From: Holophagales bacterium
GTDB taxonomy: Bacteria; Acidobacteriota; Thermoanaerobaculia; UBA5066
Direction of reading: 5' to 3'
DNA length: 64,000 nucleotides
Assembly (NCBI GenBank): GCA_016716705.1
Contig: JADJVF010000010.1
Span: forward strand, 1 to 64,000
How positions within the stretch are numbered: the first letter of the stretch is position 1; every line of letters begins with the position of its first letter. This document shows positions 43,250 through 52,087 of this stretch, in pieces. The position numbers and the translations under genes were made by a program. A model generated the notes under the pieces. The model was not told the DNA's origin and did no database searches. It was given only the letters and a program-made list of their open reading frames with translations.

Positions 43250-43321
43250 GACTCTCTCCTCCCCGAACCGGCGCCGATTCTAGGGCCGCTCGGCGCCGGA
43301 GGTCCCTTTGCATCGAGCCCC

Positions 43322-43327
43322 TAGAAT
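43322..43327 (+). promoter_or_regulatory. TAGAAT box 6 bases before the TamB-BamA fusion start
   Basis: TAGAAT, six bases, then ATG 43334. Same box and spacing as at 6757. No ribosome-binding site between. Confidence 0.4.
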
Positions 43328-43333
43328 CGGTAC

Positions 43334-46300
43334 ATGGTGCGCGGTCCCCAGGTTCCCCGTTCCCGCGCCCGGCGCGTTCCCGTCAAGGCCTTCGTCCTGG
43401 CGGTCCTCGTCCTTCCCGCGGCGCTCCTCTTCCTCCTGTACCGACCCGGCGTGCAGGTCCGCCTCCTCGCGGCCGCCCTTCGGAACGCCGAAGCGGCGAC
43501 GGGGCTCTCGCTCTCGGCGCGCGAAATGACGATGGACCCCCTGCGGGGCCGCCTGGTCCTCCGCGGCATCGCCGCGGCCGTCCCGGGTTCGCGCCCGTTC
43601 CTGACGGCCGACGAGGCCGAGGTCGAGGTCGACGTCGGCGAGGGCCTCCGCCGGCGCCTGCACGTCCGGCACCTGGCCACCGAGGGGCTCCGCATCGACC
43701 TCTCCGCGCCGCTCCCGGCGTCGCAGGGCACGTCGACGGGAGGCCTGACGTTCCTCTCCGCGGCCGAGATCGACCACATCCTCGTCGGGATCTCCTCGAT
43801 CGCGTCGGGGCCGCTTCCCCCGTCCCTCGGGACCGTCGTGCTCGGGGCGAAGCTCGAGCAGGTCCGGCTGACCGGGAGCCTTCGCAACGGTCTGCTCAGC
43901 CTGCGCGGGGACCTCCCGACCGTCGTCGTCGACCGCCCCGGCCCTCTCCGCCTCGCGGCCGCGGGAGATGTCGCCCTCACGCTGACGTCCGACGGAAGGT
44001 TCGACCTCGAAGCACTCCATCTCGCAGGCGACGGCTTCTCCGCGTCGGCCCGGGGCGCGGCCGGCCTTTCCCCCGGCGCGCCGATCGTCCTCCACGCCGA
44101 GGTGAGCGCGGAGACCGGGAAGGTCGCGCCCGAGCTGGGGACCACGGGGACCTTCCGTCTCGTGGCGGACGTCGGCGGGAGCCGCTCCGCGCTCTCGGCC
44201 ACCCTCGCCGTCGACGGCCGCGACGTTCGGACCCCCGAAGTCGACCTCGAGACCGTTTCCCTGAAGGCGCGCTTGAAGGACGGGACGTTCCTCGTCGAGA
44301 CGGCGCGTGCGGACCTCCGGCCGGGCGGGCGCGTGGAGGGAGAGGGGAGGTTCGACCCTGCCTCGGGCGACGGGGCCTGGACGCTGCGGGCCGAGCGCCT
44401 CCCCGACGGACTCCTCTCCGCCTGGGCCGACGAGGCGACGCGCGCACGTTGGGGAATCGCCGGGAGCGCGCTCGACGGGGTCGCGACGGTCCGGCACGGG
44501 CGGGGCGACCCTTTCCCGCTCTCGGTCGACGCCGCCCTGTCGCTCTCCCGTGCCGGGACGACGCTCGCGATCGCCTCGGGCCGCCTCGAGTCCCATGGCG
44601 CGACGTCGCTGGACCTCTCGGCGACGTTTCTCCCCGACTCTCCCGGCGAGCGGCGCGCGGAGGGGAGCCTTCGGGCCCCCACTCTCGCGGGCCTCTCCTC
44701 GGGCCGCCTCGTCGACGGCCGTCTCCGCGTCCGGTCACCCGACCTCGCCGCGGCGCACGCCGAGCTACGGACGCTCTTTCCCTCGCTCGTCGCCGCGGCC
44801 CCGGAGGGAGTCGACCTCGCCGGTGGGTTCCGGCTCGACGTCCGGGCCGCGGGGCCTCTCCGTGCGCCCCGCGCCGACGTCGACGCCGCGTTCGACCCGG
44901 CACGGGGAGGCTCGCTTTCGCTCCGCGCGGTCGCCGACTCCTCTCGCCGCTCCCTCGAAGGGACGCTCCGGGTGTCCGGCCTTTCCGTCGGCACCGTCCG
45001 CCCCGGCGCGACCGGGCTCGCGTCCGCAGAGGCCCGCTTCGCCTTCGGCCCGAAGCAGCGGGACGTCCGCGTCACCCTCGACGCAACGGGCCTCTGCCTC
45101 GCCGAGGAGCTGCCCCTCCTCGAGAACCTCCACGCCACGCTCGAGGCCGAGGGACCGGAGCTGCGGATCGTCGACCTCGCCGCGACCGGCGGCGGGAGCC
45201 CTGTGTCCGAGCGAGGCCTCGCCCGCCTCGAGGCGTCGGGGCGCCTCTCGTTGACGGAGCCGTTCCGCGACGCCGACGTCGACGCCGTCCTCTCCGCGTG
45301 GGGGCTTTCGGCCGAGGCGCACGCCCTGCTGCGCGACGGCGTCCTCGCGCTCGACATCCCGCGGGCGGGCCGGCCGGGCCTCGAGGCGGCTCTGGCCGCA
45401 CGCCTGCCGCTCGGCGCGCTGCGCGCGGTTCCTTCCGTCGCCGCGTACCTCCCGCGCGGCCTCCCGGAGGGGCCGCTCGAGCTGTCGTTCGACGCGCCGG
45501 GCTTCGATTCCTGCGCTCTGGCGGCGTTCCTTCCGGAGGGGACCGACGTCGTCCCCGTTTCCGGCGATCTCCGCGTCTTCGCGGCGCTCCCGCTCTCCGA
45601 TCCGCTCGGCGGCAGCGCGGCGGTCGAGCTCGAAGGGGCCTCGATGGAGACACCCGCCGGGCGGCTCGACGTTTCCGGCCCGGCGCGCCTCACGCTGTCC
45701 GGGGGCCAGCTCGTGCTCGAGCCGGTCACCTTCGACGGGGAGCGGACGTCCTTCCTCGTCTCCGCCTCGGCCGACCTCGCGCCCGGCGTGCGCCCGGGCG
45801 CGTCCCTCGCCGGCCTTTTCTCGCACGTCGCCGTCACGGCCCGCGGCCGGGCCGACGCGGCGCTCCTCACCCCGTTCCTCGCGGGGGGAACGGCCTCGGG
45901 CGAGATCGCGCTCGACGCACGCGCGGCAGGCCCGCCCGACGCGCTGGAGGGGCACGTCTTCCTCGACGGCAAGGGCTCCCGCTTCTCCTGGCCCCTCGCC
46001 TGGCCGACCGAGATCCGCGATCCGCTCCTGGAGGCGGAGCTGACGCCCGGGACGGCTTCGCTCACGCGCGGCGAGGCCCTCCTGAACGGCGGCCCGCTCC
46101 TCCTCTCGGGCGGCTGGTACCGCGGCGGGGGGACGACGCTGACGGCCCTGTTCGCCGACGTGAGGTACCGCCTCGCCTACGGCCTCGCCGCGACCCTCTC
46201 GGGCGAGCTGACGTTCGACGTGATCGAGGACGAGAGGAGGATCTCCGGGACCGTCACGCTCGACCGCGGGCTTCTCGAGAGGGACATCGACCTCGACCGC

Positions 46301-49249
46301 GAGATCCTCGCGCGCGTCCTCGCTCCTCCCGAGGCGACCGGGACCGAGAAATCCCTCCTCGAAACGCTCGCGCTCGACGTCGGCATCGAGACCGCTTCGG
46401 GAGTTCGGATCCGCAACAACGTCGCCGACCTGTCCGCCTCCTGGAGCCGGCTCGAGGTCACGGGCACCGCCCGGCGGCCGGTCGTCCGCGGCCGGATCGA
46501 CGTCGGGAAGAACGGTCTCGTCTTCGCCTACGGCCAGGCCTTCCGCGTCGACAGGGGGGTCATCACCTATGCCGGAGACCCCGCCACCGATCCGCGTCTC
46601 GACTTCGTCACGACCTCCTCGCTCCGGGACGACAGTGTCGTCGCGCTCCGGGCGAGCGGCGACGTCTTCGAGTCGACGCGCCAGTCCTTCCAGCAGGGAG
46701 GGACCGGCGCACGCGGAGAGGCGGACGCCGCCGCCCGGCTGGCGTGGGGCCTCGCGGGCTACTACAGCGCGCGCCTCGCGTCGACGCTCGGCCAGGCCCT
46801 CGGCCAGGTCGCCGTCTCGGCGCGCCCCGTGTTCGTCCTCGGCGAGACCGACCCGACCGCGCGGCTCACGCTCTCGCGGGAGTTCTCGCGGAACGTGACG
46901 CTCGCCGCGTCCTTCGACCTGAGGAACGCGCAGAGGCAGACGTGGGTCGTCGACGTGCACCGCCTCAGGAGGCTCCCTCCGGTCGGCTTCCAGCTCTTCA
47001 CCGACGACGACGGGAGCTGGGGCGGCACGCTGCAGCAGCGCATCGAGCTCGGGGGCACGCGGGGAAGAAGCGCCGACCCCGACGCGCCGCTCCTCGGCGC
47101 GGTCCGGGCCTCGACCCCGGAAGGAATCCCTCGGCGCGGATTTCTCGCGTCGCTGCGCCTCACGCGAGGCGCGCCCGTGACGCGCGACGCCCTCTTCGAC
47201 GCCCAGATCGACGCCGAGGCCTGGCTTCGCGGGCGGGGCTGGCCCGAGGCCCAGGTGTTCCTGAAGACCGTTCCGTCGCGAAAGGCGCGGCGGGTGGACG
47301 TCGAGGCGTCCCTCGACCCCGGCCCGCGGGTCGCGGTGGAGTTCGAGGGCGATCCCCTGCCGGCCGCGTCGCGCCGCGCCGTCGCCGACCTCTATCGCAC
47401 CGGGATCCTCGAGCCGTCCGCGCTCGAGGAGATGGGCCTCGAGGCGCGCCGTGCGCTGCGCGCCCTCGGGCACCTCGACCCGCGGGCGGAGGCGAGCGCC
47501 GCAGGCGCGCCGGGAGGCCGTCGCGTCGTCGTCACCGTGTCGGCCGGCCGACGGGTCGACATCGCCGGGATCTCCTTCACGGGTGTCTCCCCCTCGGAGG
47601 CGGTATCGCTCGCCCGGCGGTTCGGCACACCTCTGGCCCGCGTGGAGCTGGCGGCGAGCCTCCCGAGCGCGGACGGACGGCTCGTGCAGGCATTGCGCGC
47701 CCTCGGCTATCCCAACGGCGCCCTCGTCCGGCGGGAGCTCTCGGAGGACGGCAGGACCCTCACCGTCGAGGTGGATCCCTCCCTTCCGTCCCTGGTCGAC
47801 TCCGTGGAAGTCCGCGGCGTTCCGGACGAGGAGGCCCGCGACCTCGCGCGGCGAGCGCTGCTCTCCCCGGGAGAGCCGGCCGACGCCGACAAGGCCTCGC
47901 TCTCGGCCCTCGCCATGGAGGACGCTCTTCGCGAGCGCGGGTTTGCCGAGGCCCGCGTCCGGGTGGAGCTCTCCCCCGCCACGCCCGAGGACCCGCCCCG
48001 CATCGCCGCCGTCTTCGCCGTCGAGGCCGGGCCCGCCGAGCGCGTCGGGACCGTCTCCCTCGAGGGGCTCTCGCGCACGAGCGCGCCCTGGGTCCGGCGC
48101 GCCGCGGGGCTCGAGCCCGGCGGGATCTTCCGGCAGGACGACCTCGCCCGCGCGCAGGCGGACGTCTTCGCACTGGGCCTCTTCGAGAGCGTGAAGGCGT
48201 CGGGCGTGCCGAGGCGGGGCGGCGGCGTCGACGTCGTTCTCGCAGCGGAAGAACGCCCTCCGTTCTCGTTCGGCTACGGCGTCCGCTGGGAGAGCGACTC
48301 GGGGCTCGCCGCCGTCGTCGACGTCGTCGACCGCAACGTACTCGGCCGCGGCGTCACCCTCGGCCTGCGCGGCCTCTACGATCCCGACGACCGGGCCCTC
48401 CGGGCGTTCGGGGGCCTTCCCGAGGTGCTCCTCGGGGTCGGCGTCGAAGGGTGGTACGAAAGGCGCCGTACGTGGCGCGAGGGCCTTTTCGGCGACCGGC
48501 AGACCGACACGAGCGAGGCCTCCCTGCAGCTCTCGCGAGCCCTCTCAGAGGGTCTCTCCGCCCGGCTCTACGGGAGGTACCGGACGTCCCGCATCTTCGA
48601 GGACGACCCCTTCTTTCCACTCGACGTGACCATCGAGTACCCGTATGTCGGCGGCGGTCTCGTCTGGGACGACCGCGAGGACCCCCTGCTCGGCACACGG
48701 GGTCTCCTCGCGACCCTCGACCTCGAGACGAGCGGCGACTGGCTCGGGTCGAGCTTCTCGTACGCCCGCGCCTACGGGCAGGCCAGCTACTACCGTCCGG
48801 TCTTCCGCCTCGGGGCGGGCCGCGTCGTCTGGGCCCAGTCGCTGCGGCTCGGGTTCGCGAAAGCCTTCCAGGGGCAGGTCCTGATCCCGGACGTCCGGTT
48901 CTACGCGGGCGGCTCCTACTCGGTGCGGGGATACCCGACCGAGAGCCTCGGGCCCCGCGAAGACCTCGGCGGCGAGCTCTTCCCGACCGGCGGCTCGACG
49001 CTCCTCGTCCTCAACGAGGAGCTGCGCGTTCCCCTCCACCCGATGCTCGTCGGCGTCGGCTTCTTCGACGTGGGCCAGGTCTGGGCCTCGTCGAGCGACT
49101 TCGGAAGCGACCTCGCGACCTCGCTCGGGCTGGGACTCAGGGCGCTCACGCCGATCGGCGTCTTGCGGCTCGACGGAGCCTTCCCCCTCGACCGCCGGCC
49201 CGGCGACCCGGCATTCAAGGTCTACTTCGGGTTCGGCAACGCCTTCTGA
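43334..49249 (+). CDS. single-chain TamB-BamA fusion (DUF490 + POTRA + outer-membrane barrel)
   Basis: 1971 residues in one open frame. An N-terminal membrane helix (VKAFVLAVLVLPAALLFLLY, about 18-37) is followed by a long beta-rich periplasmic region with AsmA/TamB character. The TamB (DUF490) C-terminal domain lies at about 950-1210 (ATLSGELTFDVIEDERRISG, LDLTF-type repeats, LTLSREFSRNVTLAASFDLR). POTRA-like repeats span about 1270-1640 (WLRGRGWPEAQVFL, VDSVEVRGVPDEEARDLARR, ALGLFESVKASGVPRRGGG). From 1645 comes an Omp85/BamA-type 16-strand barrel: SFGYGVRWESDSGLAAVVDVV, the conserved SVRGYPTESLG (RxRGY/F motif, about 1861) and a C-terminal FGFGNAF with final Phe. In most bacteria these are two proteins, TamB and TamA/BamA. 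Confidence 0.9.
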   Translation: MVRGPQVPRSRARRVPVKAFVLAVLVLPAALLFLLYRPGVQVRLLAAALRNAEAATGLSLSAREMTMDPLRGRLVLRGIAAAVPGSRPFLTADEAEVEVDVGEGLRRRLHVRHLATEGLRIDLSAPLPASQGTSTGGLTFLSAAEIDHILVGISSIASGPLPPSLGTVVLGAKLEQVRLTGSLRNGLLSLRGDLPTVVVDRPGPLRLAAAGDVALTLTSDGRFDLEALHLAGDGFSASARGAAGLSPGAPIVLHAEVSAETGKVAPELGTTGTFRLVADVGGSRSALSATLAVDGRDVRTPEVDLETVSLKARLKDGTFLVETARADLRPGGRVEGEGRFDPASGDGAWTLRAERLPDGLLSAWADEATRARWGIAGSALDGVATVRHGRGDPFPLSVDAALSLSRAGTTLAIASGRLESHGATSLDLSATFLPDSPGERRAEGSLRAPTLAGLSSGRLVDGRLRVRSPDLAAAHAELRTLFPSLVAAAPEGVDLAGGFRLDVRAAGPLRAPRADVDAAFDPARGGSLSLRAVADSSRRSLEGTLRVSGLSVGTVRPGATGLASAEARFAFGPKQRDVRVTLDATGLCLAEELPLLENLHATLEAEGPELRIVDLAATGGGSPVSERGLARLEASGRLSLTEPFRDADVDAVLSAWGLSAEAHALLRDGVLALDIPRAGRPGLEAALAARLPLGALRAVPSVAAYLPRGLPEGPLELSFDAPGFDSCALAAFLPEGTDVVPVSGDLRVFAALPLSDPLGGSAAVELEGASMETPAGRLDVSGPARLTLSGGQLVLEPVTFDGERTSFLVSASADLAPGVRPGASLAGLFSHVAVTARGRADAALLTPFLAGGTASGEIALDARAAGPPDALEGHVFLDGKGSRFSWPLAWPTEIRDPLLEAELTPGTASLTRGEALLNGGPLLLSGGWYRGGGTTLTALFADVRYRLAYGLAATLSGELTFDVIEDERRISGTVTLDRGLLERDIDLDREILARVLAPPEATGTEKSLLETLALDVGIETASGVRIRNNVADLSASWSRLEVTGTARRPVVRGRIDVGKNGLVFAYGQAFRVDRGVITYAGDPATDPRLDFVTTSSLRDDSVVALRASGDVFESTRQSFQQGGTGARGEADAAARLAWGLAGYYSARLASTLGQALGQVAVSARPVFVLGETDPTARLTLSREFSRNVTLAASFDLRNAQRQTWVVDVHRLRRLPPVGFQLFTDDDGSWGGTLQQRIELGGTRGRSADPDAPLLGAVRASTPEGIPRRGFLASLRLTRGAPVTRDALFDAQIDAEAWLRGRGWPEAQVFLKTVPSRKARRVDVEASLDPGPRVAVEFEGDPLPAASRRAVADLYRTGILEPSALEEMGLEARRALRALGHLDPRAEASAAGAPGGRRVVVTVSAGRRVDIAGISFTGVSPSEAVSLARRFGTPLARVELAASLPSADGRLVQALRALGYPNGALVRRELSEDGRTLTVEVDPSLPSLVDSVEVRGVPDEEARDLARRALLSPGEPADADKASLSALAMEDALRERGFAEARVRVELSPATPEDPPRIAAVFAVEAGPAERVGTVSLEGLSRTSAPWVRRAAGLEPGGIFRQDDLARAQADVFALGLFESVKASGVPRRGGGVDVVLAAEERPPFSFGYGVRWESDSGLAAVVDVVDRNVLGRGVTLGLRGLYDPDDRALRAFGGLPEVLLGVGVEGWYERRRTWREGLFGDRQTDTSEASLQLSRALSEGLSARLYGRYRTSRIFEDDPFFPLDVTIEYPYVGGGLVWDDREDPLLGTRGLLATLDLETSGDWLGSSFSYARAYGQASYYRPVFRLGAGRVVWAQSLRLGFAKAFQGQVLIPDVRFYAGGSYSVRGYPTESLGPREDLGGELFPTGGSTLLVLNEELRVPLHPMLVGVGFFDVGQVWASSSDFGSDLATSLGLGLRALTPIGVLRLDGAFPLDRRPGDPAFKVYFGFGNAF

Positions 49250-49250
49250 T

Positions 49251-49276
49251 CACCTCTCGTTTCGAGAGGTGTCTTT
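49251..49276 (+). terminator. terminator hairpin after the fusion gene
   Basis: Perfect 9-bp stem CACCTCTCG / CGAGAGGTG with a TTT loop, followed by TCTTT. It starts two bases after the stop codon. Confidence 0.7.
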
Positions 49277-49428
49277 CCCCCGCTGATCGAAACAGGGTCG
49301 ATTCGGGCTGAAAAGGGTCTGGCCCGTCGATTGCAGTTGATCGACTGATCCGTCCGGACGTTCCGGGCGTAAGGACGCCGAATCGCAACGAACCGGGGCC
49401 TGCCCCGAAACGAATCCAGGAGGAACAG

Positions 49429-50034
49429 ATGAAGAAGAACCTGCTGTCCGTCGCCCTCGCCGCCGTCCTCGGCGTCACGAGCCTTTCCGCCCTCGCCGAG
49501 ACCTGGGCCGTCGACGCCTCCCACTCGACCGTCGGCTTCGCCGTCCGCCACATGATGGTCTCGAACGTGAAGGGGTCCTTCGACAAGTTCACGGCGAGCG
49601 TCGAAGGGAGCCCGGCCGACCCGGCCACGGCGAAGATCTCCGCGACGATCGAGGTCGGCTCCGTCAACACGCGCGACGCCAAGCGCGACGAGCACCTCCG
49701 CTCGGCCGACTTCTTCGACGCCGCGAAGTTCCCCCAGATGACGTTCACCTCGACGAAGGTCGAGAAGGTCTCCGCCACGACGGCGAAGGTGACGGGAGAC
49801 CTGACGCTCCACGGCGTGACGAAGCCGGTCGTCCTCGACGTCGAGTACACCCAGCCCGTGAAGAACCCCTGGGGGATGACGGTCGTCGGCGCGAGCGCGA
49901 CCGGCAAGATCAACCGCAAGGACTTCGGCGTGAACTGGAGCAAGAACCTCGACGGCGGCGGCGTCCTCGTCGGCGACGAGGTGACGCTCCTCCTCGACCT
50001 CGAGCTCGTGAAGAAGGACGCGCCGGCGAAGTAA
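49429..50034 (+). CDS. YceI-family periplasmic lipid-binding protein
   Basis: 201 residues from ATG 49429 with a strong ribosome-binding site (AGGAGGAA) and signal peptide (MKKNLLSVALAAVLGVTSLSALA). YceI domain: TWAVDASHSTVGFAVRHMMVSNVKG, VNTRDAKRDEHLRSADFFD, TVTGDLTLHGVTKPVVL-like VTGDLTLHGVTKPVVLDVEY, and GKINRKDFGVNW. YceI proteins bind isoprenoid quinone-like lipids; polyisoprenoid binding is known from TT1927b. Independent unit: terminators lie on both sides. Confidence 0.95.
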   Translation: MKKNLLSVALAAVLGVTSLSALAETWAVDASHSTVGFAVRHMMVSNVKGSFDKFTASVEGSPADPATAKISATIEVGSVNTRDAKRDEHLRSADFFDAAKFPQMTFTSTKVEKVSATTAKVTGDLTLHGVTKPVVLDVEYTQPVKNPWGMTVVGASATGKINRKDFGVNWSKNLDGGGVLVGDEVTLLLDLELVKKDAPAK

Positions 50035-50058
50035 CGCCCGGCCCCTTCCGGCGAGACG

Positions 50059-50101
50059 CGAGCGCCCGCGGCCCCTCGAGGGCCGCGGGCGCTCGGTTTC
50101 T
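50059..50101. terminator. strong bidirectional terminator between yceI and pilT
   Basis: Perfect 16-bp stem CGAGCGCCCGCGGCCC / GGGCCGCGGGCGCTCG with a 5-base loop, then GTTTCT. It serves two convergent genes, ending yceI 25 bases after its stop and 12 bases before the pilT stop. Confidence 0.85.
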
Positions 50102-50112
50102 CCGGTCTCGGC

Positions 50113-51234
50113 CTACCCCTGGAAGTCCGCCAGCTCGATCCTCAGGTTCCCGGCGTTCGTCGCGTACGACAGGCCCACGGCAAGCGTGACGACGCGCCGC
50201 CTCACGAGCTGCTCGATGACCTGGTCGAACGTCTGCATCCCGTCGTTGCCGCCGTCCCGCATCGCGTCCAGGAGCGACTTGCCCTCGTTGTCGCCGCCCC
50301 CCTTCTCGATGTAGTCGCGCGTCCGCGAGTTGGAGCGGAGGACCTCGACCGCGGCGACGCGTCCCGTCCCGTCGGCCCGCGGCAGGAGGCGCTGCGAGGC
50401 GATGAACTGGAACGAGCTCGCCAGGCGCGTCCGGATCACCTGCTCCTCGCTCTTGGGGAAGACGCCGATGATCCGGTCGACGGTCTTGGCCGCGTCGGTC
50501 GTGTGGAGCGTCGAGAGGACGAGGTGCCCCGTCTCCGACGCCTCGAGGGCGATCTCGATCGTCTCCTTGTCCCGCATCTCGCCGACGAGGATCACCTTCG
50601 GCGCCTGCCTCAGGGCCGACCGGAGCGCGCGGGAGAAGCTCGGGCAGTCGCGGTGGAGCTCCCGCTGGTGGATCGTCGCCTTCTTGTGCCCGTGGATGAA
50701 CTCGATCGGGTCCTCGATCGTGACGACGTGGACCGCGTGCGTGTCGTTGATGAGGTCGACCACCGCCGCGAGCGTGGACGACTTGCCCGAGCCCGTCGGC
50801 CCCGTCACGAGGACGATCCCGTTCTTCAGCCCGGGAATGTCCCGGAGGGCCGGCGGGAGCTTCAGCTCGTCGAAGGTCGGCACGCGCATCGGGATGACCC
50901 GCATGACGATGGCGTGGGTCCCTCTCTGGAAGAAGACGTTCACCCGAAAGCGCGAGAAGCCCGGGATCGAGTAGGCGACGTCGGCGGCTCCGTCGTCGAC
51001 GAGGGCCTTCTGGGCCGTGGCGTTGTCGCCGACGAGGTGCCGGGCGATGGCCGCGGTCACCTCGGGCGTCAGCATCTCCCACCCGGGCGCCGGCACCGGC
51101 TCGAGCTTCCCGAGGAGCTCGACCTGCGGCGGCCGCCCGGGGGAGAAGATCAGGTCGGACACCCTGTCCGACCTGCGGACCATCATCGCGACGAGGTTCG
51201 GAAAGGGGACCTGGGCGGGCGGCGCGCTCGACAC
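50113..51234 (-). CDS. PilT/PilU-family type IV pilus retraction ATPase
   Basis: 373 residues from GTG 51234, preceded by a GGAGGGG ribosome-binding site. AAA+ GspE/PilT ATPase: N-terminal domain with MMVRRSDRVSDLIFSPGRPP, Walker A GPTGSGKSSTLAAV, Asp box VVTIEDPIEFIH, Walker B region LRSALRQAPKVILVGEMRDKETI with LEASETGHLVLSTLHTTDA (His box), and the C-terminal AIRE-type area. The MR-D (VGEMRDKETIEIALEA) matches PilT. No other pilus gene is near; the preceding gene encodes a TPR protein. The long 75-codon upstream extension in the same frame is shadow sequence. Confidence 0.93.
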   Translation of the reverse strand: MSSAPPAQVPFPNLVAMMVRRSDRVSDLIFSPGRPPQVELLGKLEPVPAPGWEMLTPEVTAAIARHLVGDNATAQKALVDDGAADVAYSIPGFSRFRVNVFFQRGTHAIVMRVIPMRVPTFDELKLPPALRDIPGLKNGIVLVTGPTGSGKSSTLAAVVDLINDTHAVHVVTIEDPIEFIHGHKKATIHQRELHRDCPSFSRALRSALRQAPKVILVGEMRDKETIEIALEASETGHLVLSTLHTTDAAKTVDRIIGVFPKSEEQVIRTRLASSFQFIASQRLLPRADGTGRVAAVEVLRSNSRTRDYIEKGGGDNEGKSLLDAMRDGGNDGMQTFDQVIEQLVRRRVVTLAVGLSYATNAGNLRIELADFQG

Positions 51235-51254
51235 GGCCCCTCCGTCCGGCCCCG

Positions 51255-52064
51255 TCAGCGAGAGGCCGCCGCGAGAAGGGCGCGCGCCCGCTCGGCCTCG
51301 GGGGCCGTCGGCGCGACCTTCACGAACCGGTCGAGGTCGACGACCATCAGGTCCTTGCGCCCGAGCTTCTCCTGGGAAAGCGCGCGGTAGTAGTACGCGA
51401 GCGCCATCCCCGTGTCCTTCTCCAGGGTCTGGGAGAGGAGCGACACGGCATCGGTCCACTTCTGCTGGAAGGCGCGCGTCGCGCCCATCTGATAGAGCGT
51501 CTCCGGGCGCCCGCCGTCCAGGTCGCGGGCCTTTCCGAGCGCGACCATCGCCTCGTCGAAACGGCGAAGGCGAGAGAGGGCCGATCCCTGGACGAGGAGC
51601 GCTCCGGCGTCGTCGGGCCTGGCGGCGAGCGCCTGCGCGGCGAGCTCGGCGGCCTTCCGGAAGGAGGCGTCCGCGTCGGCCGTCTTCCGCGCGCGCAGGA
51701 GCGTCTCCCCGAGCCAGAGCGGGATGCGCGCGTCGGCGGGGGCGGCCCCGGCGGCCTTGCGCAGGACGCCCGCCGACTCGTCGTACTTCTTCTCCTGCTC
51801 GAGGAGGCGCCCGAGGGCGATCGCGACGTCAGCGTTCGCTGCGGCCTGGGGAACGAGGGGCTCGAGGACGGCCCGCGCCTCCTTCGCCTGGAAGGCGTCG
51901 AGCTTCTTTCCCGCACCGCGGGCGATGTCGGACGGCGTCGCGGGCGCAGGGGTCACGGTGGGCCCGGGCGTCGGGGCGGGCGCGGCCTCCTGGGCGAGGA
52001 CCGGCGGCGCGAAGAGGAACAGGGCGAGGGCGGTGGCGGGAATCGTACGGGGCGTGAGGAACAT
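51255..52064 (-). CDS. exported tetratricopeptide-repeat protein
   Basis: 269 residues from ATG 52064, with a signal peptide (TALALFLFAPPVLAQEA) and a short Pro/Thr-rich linker. The rest is a run of TPR-like helices: ALGRLLEQEKKYDESAGVLRKAAGAAP, ALLVQGSALSRLRRFDEAMVALGKARDL, QMGATRAFQQKWTDAVSLLSQTLEKD and AYYYRALSQEKLGRKDLMVVDLDRFVK. A scaffold in the periplasm. It lies 21 bases before the pilT-like gene in the same direction, so it may act with that ATPase in pilus work, though direct evidence is missing. Confidence 0.85.
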   Translation of the reverse strand: MFLTPRTIPATALALFLFAPPVLAQEAAPAPTPGPTVTPAPATPSDIARGAGKKLDAFQAKEARAVLEPLVPQAAANADVAIALGRLLEQEKKYDESAGVLRKAAGAAPADARIPLWLGETLLRARKTADADASFRKAAELAAQALAARPDDAGALLVQGSALSRLRRFDEAMVALGKARDLDGGRPETLYQMGATRAFQQKWTDAVSLLSQTLEKDTGMALAYYYRALSQEKLGRKDLMVVDLDRFVKVAPTAPEAERARALLAAASR

Positions 52065-52087
52065 GGGACCTCCTGGTTCCGGGTGTT

